Shown: in pieces, positions 24,439 through 31,966 of the stretch
How positions within the stretch are numbered: position 1 is the first letter of the stretch
Layout of the letters: every line of letters starts with the position of its first letter
Assembly: GCF_004136315.1 (NCBI RefSeq)
Contig: NZ_CP029562.1
Coordinates: forward strand, 5,603,501 to 5,667,500
Source: Mesorhizobium sp. Pch-S
GTDB lineage: Bacteria; Pseudomonadota; Alphaproteobacteria; Rhizobiales; Rhizobiaceae
Direction: 5' to 3'
DNA length: 64,000 nt
Notes under the pieces: generated by a model
Told to the model about the DNA's origin: nothing
What the model saw: only the letters and a program-made list of their open reading frames with translations
Databases searched by the model: none
Position numbers and translations under genes: made by a program

Positions 24439-25602
24439 ATGGGTAATACTCTGACGGGCCTCGTCCCGACTATCTACAACGCGCTGGACGTGGTTTCGCG
24501 CGAATTGGTCGGGCTCATCCCGGCTGTGACCTCGGACATGACCTATGCGCGCGCCGCAGTTGGTCAGACCGTCATGTCGCCGGTTACCCCGGCTGCAACG
24601 GCCACCGATATCACTCCGGCCGTGACGCCGCCGAACGATGGTGACCAGACCATCGGTAACGTGCCGATGACCATCACCAAAGCTCGCCGTGTCCCGATCC
24701 GCTGGAATGGCGAGGAAAAGCTCGGCCTCGACAACAACGGCGCCAGCTACAACACCATCCTTTCCAACCAGTTCCAGCAGGGCATGCGTACCTTGGTGAA
24801 CGAGGTGGAAGGCGATTTGGCCGCACTGCACACCAAGGCCTCTCGCGCTTACGGTACCCCGGGCACCGCGCCTTTCGGCACCCCTGCTGACCTGAGCGAT
24901 TCCGCAGGCGCTCTTCGCATCCTGGAGGAGAACGGTGCTCAGGGCCTCGACTTCCAGCTTGCCCTTGGCACCGCCGCCATGGCCAATCTGCGCGGCAAGC
25001 AGTCGGTACTGTTCAAGGTGAACGAAGCCGGCCGCGAAGACATGCTGCGAAACGGCATCACCGATCGCCTGCAGAACCTTGCGCTGCGCCAGTCGGCTCA
25101 GATCAAGACCTTCACGGCGGGTACCGGCGCAGCGGCCACCACCAACGCCACGGGCTATGCCGTCGGCGCCACTGCGATCACCCTGGCTTCGGCCGGCACC
25201 GGTACCATCCTCGCGGGCGATGTGATCAGCTTCGCTGGTGATACCAACAAGTACGTTGTAGCCGCAGGGGACACGGATGTGTCCAATGGCGGCGTCATCA
25301 CCATTGCAGCCCCTGGCCTGCAGAAGGCAATCCCGGCTGCGGCCACGGCGATTACGGTGTCTGCAACGGGCGCGCGCAACATGTTCTTCGCTCGCTCTGC
25401 CATCGCTCTGGCCACTCGCGCTCCGGCGCTGCCGCCGCAGGGTGACTCGGCCATCGATCGCATGATCGTGACCGATGCGCTGACCGGCCTGAGCTTCGAA
25501 GTCTCGATGTACGCCCAGTACCGCCAGATGCAGTACGAAGTCGCGCTGGCGTGGGGCTGCGCCGCAATCAAGCCTGAACATATCGGCCTGCTGCTCGGCT
25601 AA
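24439..25602 (+). CDS. Major capsid protein, P22 coat-like
   Basis: A 387-residue protein. The N-terminal TLTGLVPTIYNALDVVSREL and C-terminal DALTGLSFEVSMYAQYRQMQ match the P22 coat family. An Ala/Thr/Gly-rich stretch at about 225-310 is probably an inserted beta domain, as in P22 coat (I-domain). AGG lies upstream and a strong terminator follows the stop codon, fitting very high expression. Confidence 0.88.
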   Translation: MGNTLTGLVPTIYNALDVVSRELVGLIPAVTSDMTYARAAVGQTVMSPVTPAATATDITPAVTPPNDGDQTIGNVPMTITKARRVPIRWNGEEKLGLDNNGASYNTILSNQFQQGMRTLVNEVEGDLAALHTKASRAYGTPGTAPFGTPADLSDSAGALRILEENGAQGLDFQLALGTAAMANLRGKQSVLFKVNEAGREDMLRNGITDRLQNLALRQSAQIKTFTAGTGAAATTNATGYAVGATAITLASAGTGTILAGDVISFAGDTNKYVVAAGDTDVSNGGVITIAAPGLQKAIPAAATAITVSATGARNMFFARSAIALATRAPALPPQGDSAIDRMIVTDALTGLSFEVSMYAQYRQMQYEVALAWGCAAIKPEHIGLLLG

Positions 25603-25616
25603 GCCTTCCGTCATCG

Positions 25617-25650
25617 ACGGGCGCGCTTCGGTGCGCCCGTTCCTCTTTCA
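25617..25650 (+). terminator. Terminator after the coat gene
   Basis: A 10-bp stem (ACGGGCGCGC / GTGCGCCCGT, one G-T pair) with a TTCG tetraloop is followed by a pyrimidine tract (TCCTCTTTC). It lies 15 bp after the coat stop codon and may act as a partial terminator or mRNA stabiliser. Confidence 0.75.
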
Positions 25651-25665
25651 ATCAGGATCAACGAC

Positions 25666-25950
25666 ATGAAAACGATCAAGGTTCAGCCTTGGGGCGAAGA
25701 TCAGGGCGAGTACGTGCTGATCAACGAGGAAGACTTCGACGCCAAGTTCCACGAGCCCTTCGATGAAGGTGCGCAGCCGACCGACGCGCCGAAAATCGAA
25801 CTCGGTACCGACAGCGGCGAGGAGTTCAGCGACGAGCAGCTTCGCGACGCCATCGAAGCAGCTAGCGGTCAGCGTCCCCACCACATGACGGGTCGCGCCA
25901 AGCTGATTGCGCAATTCAACGAACTCAATGCAGAGGCGGCGGCCGAGTAG
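25666..25950 (+). CDS. Small acidic protein with HeH/LEM-like tail
   Basis: A 94-residue acidic protein. The C-terminal 40 residues (EEFSDEQLRDAIEAASGQRP then AKLIAQFNEL) fit an HeH/LEM-type two-helix DNA- or protein-binding motif common in phage head genes. It lies between coat and connector genes and is probably a head accessory protein. Confidence 0.6.
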   Translation: MKTIKVQPWGEDQGEYVLINEEDFDAKFHEPFDEGAQPTDAPKIELGTDSGEEFSDEQLRDAIEAASGQRPHHMTGRAKLIAQFNELNAEAAAE

Positions 25951-25963
25951 GGCCGAGTGAACT

Positions 25964-26488
25964 ATGCTCATCGTCGAGGATGGCTCCGGCCTTGCCAATG
26001 CAGAAAGCTACGTCAGCGTGAGCGATGCCGTGGCGTATGCCGCTGCGCGCGCGCTCACGTTCCCTGCAAGCCCCACCGACAAGGCTGAAGCAGCGCTGCG
26101 CCGTGCAACAGCCTACATCGACAACACCTATCGCACGCGGTTCCCAGGCCAGCGGAAGGAGTTCCGCCTGCAGGCTTTGGAATGGCCTCGCGTCGGCGTT
26201 GTCGACATGAACGGGTTTCCGGTCACGAGCGACGAGATCCCGGTCGAGATCGTCCGGGCCGCTTGTGAAGCAGCGGTACGTGAACTGGCAGCGCCTGGTT
26301 CGCTCACGCCAGACGTAACGCCCGGCAAGGTGAAGAAACGCGCCAAGGTTGGAGACATCGAGGTCGAATATGCGGTGGGTGGCGGTGGCGTTGCGAGCCA
26401 GCAGCCGATCTCGCCGATTATCGACGGGATACTCGCTGCGCTGATCGGCATAGGGCAACCGTTCACAGCTTCGGCGGTGCGCGGATGA
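25964..26488 (+). CDS. Head-tail connector, DnaT-like
   Basis: A 174-residue protein starting LIVEDGSGLANAESYVSVSD, followed by a helical stretch with ALRRATAYIDNTYRTRFPGQ. This is the pattern of the phage proteins often annotated DnaT-like ssDNA-binding; in this position they act as a head-tail adaptor. It overlaps the next gene by 4 nt. Confidence 0.75.
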   Translation: MLIVEDGSGLANAESYVSVSDAVAYAAARALTFPASPTDKAEAALRRATAYIDNTYRTRFPGQRKEFRLQALEWPRVGVVDMNGFPVTSDEIPVEIVRAACEAAVRELAAPGSLTPDVTPGKVKKRAKVGDIEVEYAVGGGGVASQQPISPIIDGILAALIGIGQPFTASAVRG

Positions 26489-26844
26489 CCGGCTTCTACG
26501 AAGAACTCCGCGGCGTGGCCGACGAACTGTTTGGCGAGTTCAAGCAGGGGAGCGTGCAACTCCGCCGCGTCACCACAACGCCGGGCCCGAACGAATGGGA
26601 CCCGCCGACTGAGACGACTGAGACGTGGGAACTGGGCGCAGCGGTGAAGCGTGTCGACCAGCGTTACGAGAATGGCATCTTGATCGTGCAGACCGGCGAC
26701 ATCGTGACGTTTGCCGTGCCGCCAGTGGCGCCGATCCTGAGCGACGGACTCGTCATCGACGGCACTCTTCGGGCGATCACCAGCCTGCGCCCTACGCCGT
26801 CAGCGGGCACTGTAGTGGCCTGGGAGGTGTTCTGTGCCGCCTAA
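26485..26844 (+). CDS. Head-closure-type protein
   Basis: A 119-residue, beta-rich protein (VQLRRVTTTPGPNEWDPPTE ...) of the size and position of head-tail stoppers. It follows the adaptor with a 4-nt overlap. The call is mainly positional. Confidence 0.6.
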   Translation: MTGFYEELRGVADELFGEFKQGSVQLRRVTTTPGPNEWDPPTETTETWELGAAVKRVDQRYENGILIVQTGDIVTFAVPPVAPILSDGLVIDGTLRAITSLRPTPSAGTVVAWEVFCAA

Positions 26845-26946
26845 GTAAGTGTGTAAAAGATGGCTTAGAATAGAGCCGATGATATTGCGGACTCACTTGG
26901 ATTTTGTTTACGTTACTGCGCGGAGAAAATTGCCAAGGGGGATTAG

Positions 26947-27675
26947 ATGTGTCGAGCGCTGGCTATTTGCTTAACTGTGGTAGTCGCTGGGTGTACAACT
27001 GGTGGAGATATGAATGATTTAACTCCGGTTGGGTACACAGCGCTTAACCCGACAAGCACTGGTGTTAAAGTTGGCCACCTTTATTTTGAAGGACCTGGTA
27101 AACGTCCAGCCTTCAAGACGGCAAACGGTAGGCTTTACAGTTCCCTATGCTACATAGATTTTGAAAAGACACCGCCGCTTATCGATATTGGAAAACACGT
27201 AGTTGATGAGGGTGTGAGCGTTTCCAAACTAGATACGAGCGACTCGGGTAACCTTAGCGGTTCCGGGTCAATACCAACTCTGGGCGCTGCAGCGGCCGGC
27301 GCTAGTGCGGGGGCCAAGAAAGGCTACGTTGTCGAGAACTTGCATGTATTCACTCTTGCCGGCGACGGCGACGTAGTGGTGCGCAAATCCATTAAGCCGA
27401 ATTGTCGTGATCAAATCCGAACCCTCAAAAGAGCAAACAAGAACGTTGTTCTCGCAACCGGTGCCACGCGTGCGGAAACGCTCTCTGAAACAAAGAGCTA
27501 CAGCCTGCAAGGGAACATAGGTGGGGAATTCAAGGTCAAGATCGGGAACGAAAAAAAGGCAGCTACCTTTCAAGTGGACACCGGGGAAAAACAAGGCGGA
27601 GGGTTCACACACGCAAAAACCCTGACCAGAAAAAATGTCTATCTTTCAGTTAAGCTAGACCGGTTTCAACAATAG
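26947..27675 (+). CDS. Cargo lipoprotein inserted in the head-tail operon
   Basis: A 242-residue protein with a short signal peptide and lipobox VVVAGC (Cys16), so it is probably an outer-membrane or inner-membrane lipoprotein. The mature part is beta-rich with a Gly/Ala/Ser segment at about 105-125. Base composition is visibly AT-richer than the flanking virion genes, and it interrupts an otherwise tightly packed operon. This fits a recently acquired lysogenic-conversion gene. Possible surface or exclusion function, unproven. Confidence 0.65.
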   Translation: MCRALAICLTVVVAGCTTGGDMNDLTPVGYTALNPTSTGVKVGHLYFEGPGKRPAFKTANGRLYSSLCYIDFEKTPPLIDIGKHVVDEGVSVSKLDTSDSGNLSGSGSIPTLGAAAAGASAGAKKGYVVENLHVFTLAGDGDVVVRKSIKPNCRDQIRTLKRANKNVVLATGATRAETLSETKSYSLQGNIGGEFKVKIGNEKKAATFQVDTGEKQGGGFTHAKTLTRKNVYLSVKLDRFQQ

Positions 27676-27704
27676 CGGGCAAAAGGCCTGCGCATGGCGG
27701 GCTC

Positions 27705-28745
27705 ATGCTCAAACGCTTATCACCTCGCGAGCGCTTCGAACAGCTTGTCGCGACATGGGAGCCGCTGCTTCGCGCCGCGTTCATTGAGGCGATCGACGAC
27801 ATTCGGTCGAACATCGTCTTGCGACGGATTGTAGAGCGGCTGGAACGCGCTGACATTGCCGGTGCAATCCGAGCCCTCAACCTCGAGGAGGCGGCATTCC
27901 GGCCGCTGGAAGAGGCCATCCGGCAGGCATTCAACGGTGGTGGCATTGCTGCGGTCGAGCAGATGCCTCAACTGCGTGAGCCCGATGGGCATCAGGTCGT
28001 AGTACGCTGGGATGCTCGCAACCTGGCAGCCGAGAATTGGCTGCGTGAGCACAGCGCCACGCTGGTCACGAACATCGTCGAGGATCAAAAGGTTGCGATC
28101 CTATCCGCTTTGGAGGAGGGGCTGTCCCGCGGCGATAACCCAACCAAGACAGCGCTGCAGGTCGTCGGACGGGTCAACCGGGTCACAGGGAAGCGCGAGG
28201 GCGGCGTGATCGGGCTCACCACAGCCCAAGCGGAGTATGTCGCCACAGCCCGACAGGAACTGTCCCTCGGTGAGCCCGATCAGCTGAGAAACTACCTATC
28301 GAGGAACCGCAGGGACAAGAGGTACGATCGCACTATCCTTGCGGCAATGAAGACGGGCGAGCCGCTGCCGACCGAGACCATCGATCGGATCACATCGAGG
28401 TACGCTGACGGGCTGTTGAAGCTTCGCGCCGACACGATCGCGTTGCATGAGACATTCGAAGCTCTGAACACCTCCAAAGAGATCGCGTTCCGCCAGCAGA
28501 TCGACAAGGGCAGGGTGCAGGCTCAGAACGTCACCAAGACATGGCGCCACACACCACAAGAGCATCCCCGAGCGCACCATGTGGCGATGAACGGCCAGAA
28601 AGTGCGGTTTGATCAGCCGTTCATGGCGCCGGATGGAACCGCAATCCCATATCCACATGCTCCCGGCGTTCCGGCGCGGCATACTCTCGGATGCAAGTGC
28701 TACTGCGATTTCCGAATTGATTTCGTCGCTGAACTGGTGCGCTGA
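27705..28745 (+). CDS. Minor head protein (phage head morphogenesis)
   Basis: A 346-residue protein. The C-terminal part has the Mu gpF/SPP1 gp7 signature: RADTIALHETFEALN, TWRHTPQEHPRAHHVAMNGQ and the closing Cys pair HTLGCKCYC. It is a minor head component, possibly escorting DNA ejection. It is separated from the other head genes by the lipoprotein cargo. Confidence 0.8.
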   Translation: MLKRLSPRERFEQLVATWEPLLRAAFIEAIDDIRSNIVLRRIVERLERADIAGAIRALNLEEAAFRPLEEAIRQAFNGGGIAAVEQMPQLREPDGHQVVVRWDARNLAAENWLREHSATLVTNIVEDQKVAILSALEEGLSRGDNPTKTALQVVGRVNRVTGKREGGVIGLTTAQAEYVATARQELSLGEPDQLRNYLSRNRRDKRYDRTILAAMKTGEPLPTETIDRITSRYADGLLKLRADTIALHETFEALNTSKEIAFRQQIDKGRVQAQNVTKTWRHTPQEHPRAHHVAMNGQKVRFDQPFMAPDGTAIPYPHAPGVPARHTLGCKCYCDFRIDFVAELVR

Positions 28746-28918
28746 TGGCTGAAATTGAAATCGTGTCGATCGATATCGACAGTCTTGATCTGGACGAGGA
28801 AACCAAGGCGCTTTTCATCTCTTGCCTTCCAAAAGAGCCGGTCGACTGGTCGAAGATACTCACCGAGGAGAGGATAGCTGAGGCGATGATCGCCGCTGAT
28901 CTGGTGAGGGTGCAGTAG
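28745..28918 (+). CDS. Small acidic hypothetical protein
   Basis: A 57-residue acidic protein (EIEIVSIDIDSLDLDEETKA). Its ATG overlaps the preceding TGA and its stop overlaps the next GTG start. The tight packing supports a real virion-module gene. Function unknown. Confidence 0.6.
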   Translation: MAEIEIVSIDIDSLDLDEETKALFISCLPKEPVDWSKILTEERIAEAMIAADLVRVQ

Positions 28919-29367
28919 TGGCCTCGTTCAGCGCGCAAGTTGGAGCATGGGCGGCCAAGGTCGACGGGGCCCTGGAGGCTGTTTTCAAGGAGAGCGCTCA
29001 GGAACTGGTCAACACCATGGATCAGCTTCTCGTGGACATGGTCTACAAGGGGCCGCCGTCTCCAAACTACAACCGAACCGGATTCCTACGGGCTTCGCTG
29101 ATGGCGTCGACTACCGCGATGCCTCAACTGACGCGGGACAATCCTGGTGTACCCGTCCCGGCTGACCTTGGCGACGTGATCTTGGTAATTGCTGGCGCTG
29201 ATCTGGGCGATACCATCTACCTGGGCGTCACCGCCTCCTATGGCGCGATGGTGCACTATGGCGCGAGAGGACAGGCCCCACGTCCGTGGGTCACTCTCGC
29301 CGCGCAACGCTGGACGGCAATCGTTGCGACGAAGGCCTCGGAGGTTAGATCAAGGCTTGGCTTGTAG
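28918..29367 (+). CDS. HK97 gp10-like neck/tail completion protein
   Basis: A 149-residue protein with a GTG start. The pattern NYNRTGFLRASLMAS, then YGAMVHYGARGQAPRPWV, is the HK97 gp10 signature. It is expected at the head-tail joint. Its last 18 bp overlap the convergent gene 29350-29805. Confidence 0.75.
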   Translation: MASFSAQVGAWAAKVDGALEAVFKESAQELVNTMDQLLVDMVYKGPPSPNYNRTGFLRASLMASTTAMPQLTRDNPGVPVPADLGDVILVIAGADLGDTIYLGVTASYGAMVHYGARGQAPRPWVTLAAQRWTAIVATKASEVRSRLGL

Positions 29368-29805
29368 CTCGGCTGCGTTTCCTCGGAGGTATTTCTCGAA
29401 ATGCTCCCGTTGTGATGCTTTACCGTTGCAAACTTTGAGCATTATCGGATTGACGAGCCTAAGCACCTTCCCGATGGTAACCTTGTCGGCCTGGTTGTTC
29501 TTCTTGTTGTGTACGTCAGCCCAAAAAATCCGTTCCCATTTCGTCGCTGAGGCTCCTAATTCGTAATATTCGATGGCGTTGATCGTCGAATTCCTGCTCG
29601 CATCTTTAAACACTGCCACCAACTTGGTTTTTCGACCCGCCGAGTTTTGAGCGAGCAATTCGAAAACTCCACTGTTGGTGTGAGGGCACTTCAGGTCGAA
29701 CGGCTTGAGTTTTTCGGCGGGATCGACCCACTCCTTGGACTCTGCTCGTGCGTTGGTGCCAACGGTAGCAATGGCCACCAACAGAGCCGTGAGAATTTTT
29801 CTCAT
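29350..29805 (-). CDS. Secreted cargo protein (paralogue 1)
   Basis: A 151-residue protein with a Sec signal peptide (KILTALLVAIATVGTNARA, cleavage after ARA). The mature part holds two cysteines that could form a disulfide (LKCPHT and LKVCNG). It aligns through most of its length with 49856-50293: CP-H/T...VFELLAQNSAGR and DKVTIGKVLRLVNP...REHFEKY. Leftward inside the virion operon, so it is probably expressed in the lysogen. Periplasmic function unknown. Confidence 0.7.
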   Translation of the reverse strand: MRKILTALLVAIATVGTNARAESKEWVDPAEKLKPFDLKCPHTNSGVFELLAQNSAGRKTKLVAVFKDASRNSTINAIEYYELGASATKWERIFWADVHNKKNNQADKVTIGKVLRLVNPIMLKVCNGKASQREHFEKYLRGNAAELQAKP

Positions 29806-29870
29806 AATCGCATGCCCCCGAAATCCCGTCCCTAACTCGGGAAATTATCAAACCTCGTAGGTCTCACAAC

Positions 29871-30284
29871 GTGCCATCCATCGAAACATCGATCTGGCTC
29901 GCTCTGAAGGCGAGGGTGGAAGCGCTTGTGCTATCGCCTACGCTCCCCATCGCATGGCCGAACCTGAGCTTCACCAAGCCGGCCACGGGCTATCTCCGCG
30001 TCACCCACGTCTCAAACGTCAACCGGCGGCTGTTTCTCGGATCGACGGACCCGCATCAGCGGCTTGGCCTCCTGCAGGTCGACGTATTCGGCAAGAAAAA
30101 CGAGAACATAGCCGTTGCGGTTGAAGTGGCGGGTAAGGTGGCTGCGCACTTCCCAACTGATCTCCGGATGCGCTTCGGTGACGTCACAGTTCGCGTCACC
30201 ACCGCGCCGACGGTTGCCCAGTCGCTCGATGATGACACGCACGTTATGCTGCCGGTGACCGTGCCCTATGAGTGCTTCGCTTAG
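29871..30284 (+). CDS. Tail terminator-like protein (DUF4128-like)
   Basis: A 137-residue alpha-beta protein with features of the tail terminator family: N-terminal helix (SIWLALKARVEALV), then RLGLLQVDVFGKK and a long helix. It sits just upstream of the tail tube. It should cap the growing tail. Confidence 0.7.
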   Translation: MPSIETSIWLALKARVEALVLSPTLPIAWPNLSFTKPATGYLRVTHVSNVNRRLFLGSTDPHQRLGLLQVDVFGKKNENIAVAVEVAGKVAAHFPTDLRMRFGDVTVRVTTAPTVAQSLDDDTHVMLPVTVPYECFA

Positions 30285-30529
30285 CCTCGGGAGCGGGACT
30301 TCCACCAACAAAAGACACCCCAAATTGTCGTAAGCGCCAGAACCAAACAGGCGGCGAGTAGGACCAAACCGGTGACTGCGAGGCTGCTGCCCCACCCAAT
30401 GAAGGGGGCGTTGCACTGGAAGCCGCCGAACCCGAAGGCGCAGTAGCTGCTGGTTATCTCGTCCATCCAGATCGCCCCCAGCAGGGCGACAGCAAGCAAA
30501 GACAGACTGATGGACGGGAAGCGGCGCAT
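30281..30529 (-). CDS. Small two-TM cargo membrane protein
   Basis: An 82-residue protein with hydrophobic segments at about residues 6-22 and 45-75. ATG 30529 is used; a TTG at 30550 would add seven residues. It is the third cargo gene inserted in the structural operon and is leftward. Function unknown. Confidence 0.5.
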   Translation of the reverse strand: MRRFPSISLSLLAVALLGAIWMDEITSSYCAFGFGGFQCNAPFIGWGSSLAVTGLVLLAACLVLALTTIWGVFCWWKSRSRG

Positions 30530-30633
30530 CTCCCGCTCATAGCACCACAAAGCAGTGCCCGGCCATCAGGACGGCAACTTCACGCCTAACCGCCCTTCGG
30601 CAAGGCAATCCCACAACTTGAAAGGAGACCGCC

Positions 30634-31364
30634 ATGAGCGACTTGTTCGCCGTTGCTGGCGCGAAATTCTACATCGGCGCTGCCGCCATGGCTGCGCCTT
30701 CGACTGATGTTGCGGCGGCGGATTTTGCTGCCGTGACCTGGACTGAAGTTGTCGACTGGACCCAGTGCGGCCAGATCGGCGACACCGCTGCACTCATCAC
30801 GACCCAGGTGATCAGCCGTGGCCGTGACGTGAAGCAGAAGGGCACGCGCAATGCGGGCTCGATGCAGAACGTCTTCGCGATCAACTCCAGCGATCCGGGC
30901 CAAATCGCTCTGATCGCAGCGGAAAAGACCCGCAACAACTATCCCTTCAAGATCCAGTGGGATGACGCACCGGGTGCCGTGCCGTTCGCCGCCACGATCA
31001 CGATCGCGAGCCCGGGTGTCATCACCAAGGTTGCGCACGGCCTGACTGCGGTCGTGAGGTCGTTTTCTCGACCACTGGTGCCCTGCCGACCGGCCTTGTC
31101 GCCGGCACCAAGTACTACGTGAAGACGACGCCCGACGCCGACACCTTCACAGTCTCGGCGACGCTCGGCGGCGCTGCAATCGCCACTACCGGCACCCAGA
31201 GCGGCACCCATACGGTGACACCGACGCCGCTCGGCACAGTGAACTACTGGATCGGTCTCGTGATGTCGGCACAGCAGGCCGGTGGCGGCCCGAACACCGT
31301 GCGCAGCCTCAACGCCAACGTCGAGGTGAACACCAACGTCGTGACCGTCAACCCGACCGTCTGA
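30634..31364 (+). CDS. Major tail tube protein with Ig-like insert and frameshift
   Basis: The gene starts with AGG before ATG 30634. The first 125 residues are tail-tube-like (SDLFAVAGAKFYIG ... VVDWTQCGQIGDTA). A beta-sandwich insert follows (ATITIASPGVITKVAHGL ... SGTHTVTP), then a tube C-terminal strand set (NYWIGLVMSAQQAGGGPNTV ... NVVTVNPTV). The frame breaks near 31050: frame 0 ends at 31122, but the insert and tube C-terminus continue in the -1 frame to 31364. One extra G would give GLTAGREVVFSTTG and restore it. Either a real mutation, a sequencing error or a recoding event. The tube core needs the C-terminal part. Confidence 0.7.
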
Positions 31365-31376
31365 GGATAGCCAAGC

Positions 31377-31733
31377 ATGAGCAAGAAGACACACATCGGC
31401 GCCGGTAATGTCGAGATCGAGCTCGACGGCGAAACCTGCACGCTGAAGCCGTCGTTGCAGGCCTGTCAGGCGCTGTCACGGATGCGAGGCGGCATCAACA
31501 ACACGGTGCGCGCTGTTGGCGATCTCGACTTCGACGCGATGGTCACCGTGATCGGTCTCGGCCTCGGCCTTTCCAGCAAAGAACTCAAAGACTTGCCGGA
31601 GAGAGTTTACGAGACGGGTTTGCCTGAACTCTCTGGTCCGCTGATCCGATATCTCTCCAATGTCGCCAACGGGGGCAAGCCGTTCGACAATGGAGGGTCG
31701 GACAAAGACCAGGGAAACGCGGAGAGCCGCTGA
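31377..31733 (+). CDS. Tail assembly chaperone (gpG-like)
   Basis: A 118-residue protein (VEIELDGETCTLKPSLQACQ ...) located between tail tube and tape measure, the position of lambda gpG. Its frame-0 product ends at 31733. A canonical G GGA AAC slippery heptamer lies five codons before the stop and would give a longer -1 product with the T-like domain. It should coat the tape measure during tail assembly. Confidence 0.8.
   Translation: MSKKTHIGAGNVEIELDGETCTLKPSLQACQALSRMRGGINNTVRAVGDLDFDAMVTVIGLGLGLSSKELKDLPERVYETGLPELSGPLIRYLSNVANGGKPFDNGGSDKDQGNAESR
31712..31718 (+). promoter_or_regulatory. -1 ribosomal frameshift slippery site
   Basis: The heptamer GGGAAAC lies in the exact X XXY YYZ phase of frame 0 (codons GGA at 31713 and AAC at 31716). 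A 4-bp hairpin GCGG-AGAG-CCGC (31719-31730) begins one base later. A -1 slip joins the upstream frame to the frame encoding 31718-31963. Confidence 0.88.
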
Positions 31734-31963
31734 GCCCTGCGGAATACTATGACCATCTGGCCGAGATAGCGCTCGGCTGGATGGGCTGGACCGAAGAGCA
31801 GGCGCTCCGCACCGATGTGAACGCGATTGTCGTAGCCCATGACGGCCGCAAGGCGATGCTCGCTGCCATCTTCGGTGGCGGGGAAGAGGAAGACGTGCCT
31901 CCCGAGCCCGAAAAGCTTCCCGAAATGACGCCGGCTCTTTTCCGGGCAATGTTTGCGAGATGA
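31718..31963 (+). CDS. Tail assembly chaperone extension (gpT-like), -1 frame
   Basis: It has no good start of its own; it is read by -1 frameshifting from the gene at 31377, giving a fusion of about 195 residues. The extension reads RGEPLSPAEYYDHLAEIALG then GWTEEQALRTDVNAIVVAHD, a pattern common to T-like extensions in alphaproteobacterial phages. It stops 3 bp before the tape measure start. An internal ATG at 31781 exists but would lose the PAEYY region. Confidence 0.8.
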   Translation, partial: RGEPLSPAEYYDHLAEIALGWMGWTEEQALRTDVNAIVVAHDGRKAMLAAIFGGGEEEDVPPEPEKLPEMTPALFRAMFAR

Positions 31964-31966
31964 TCC

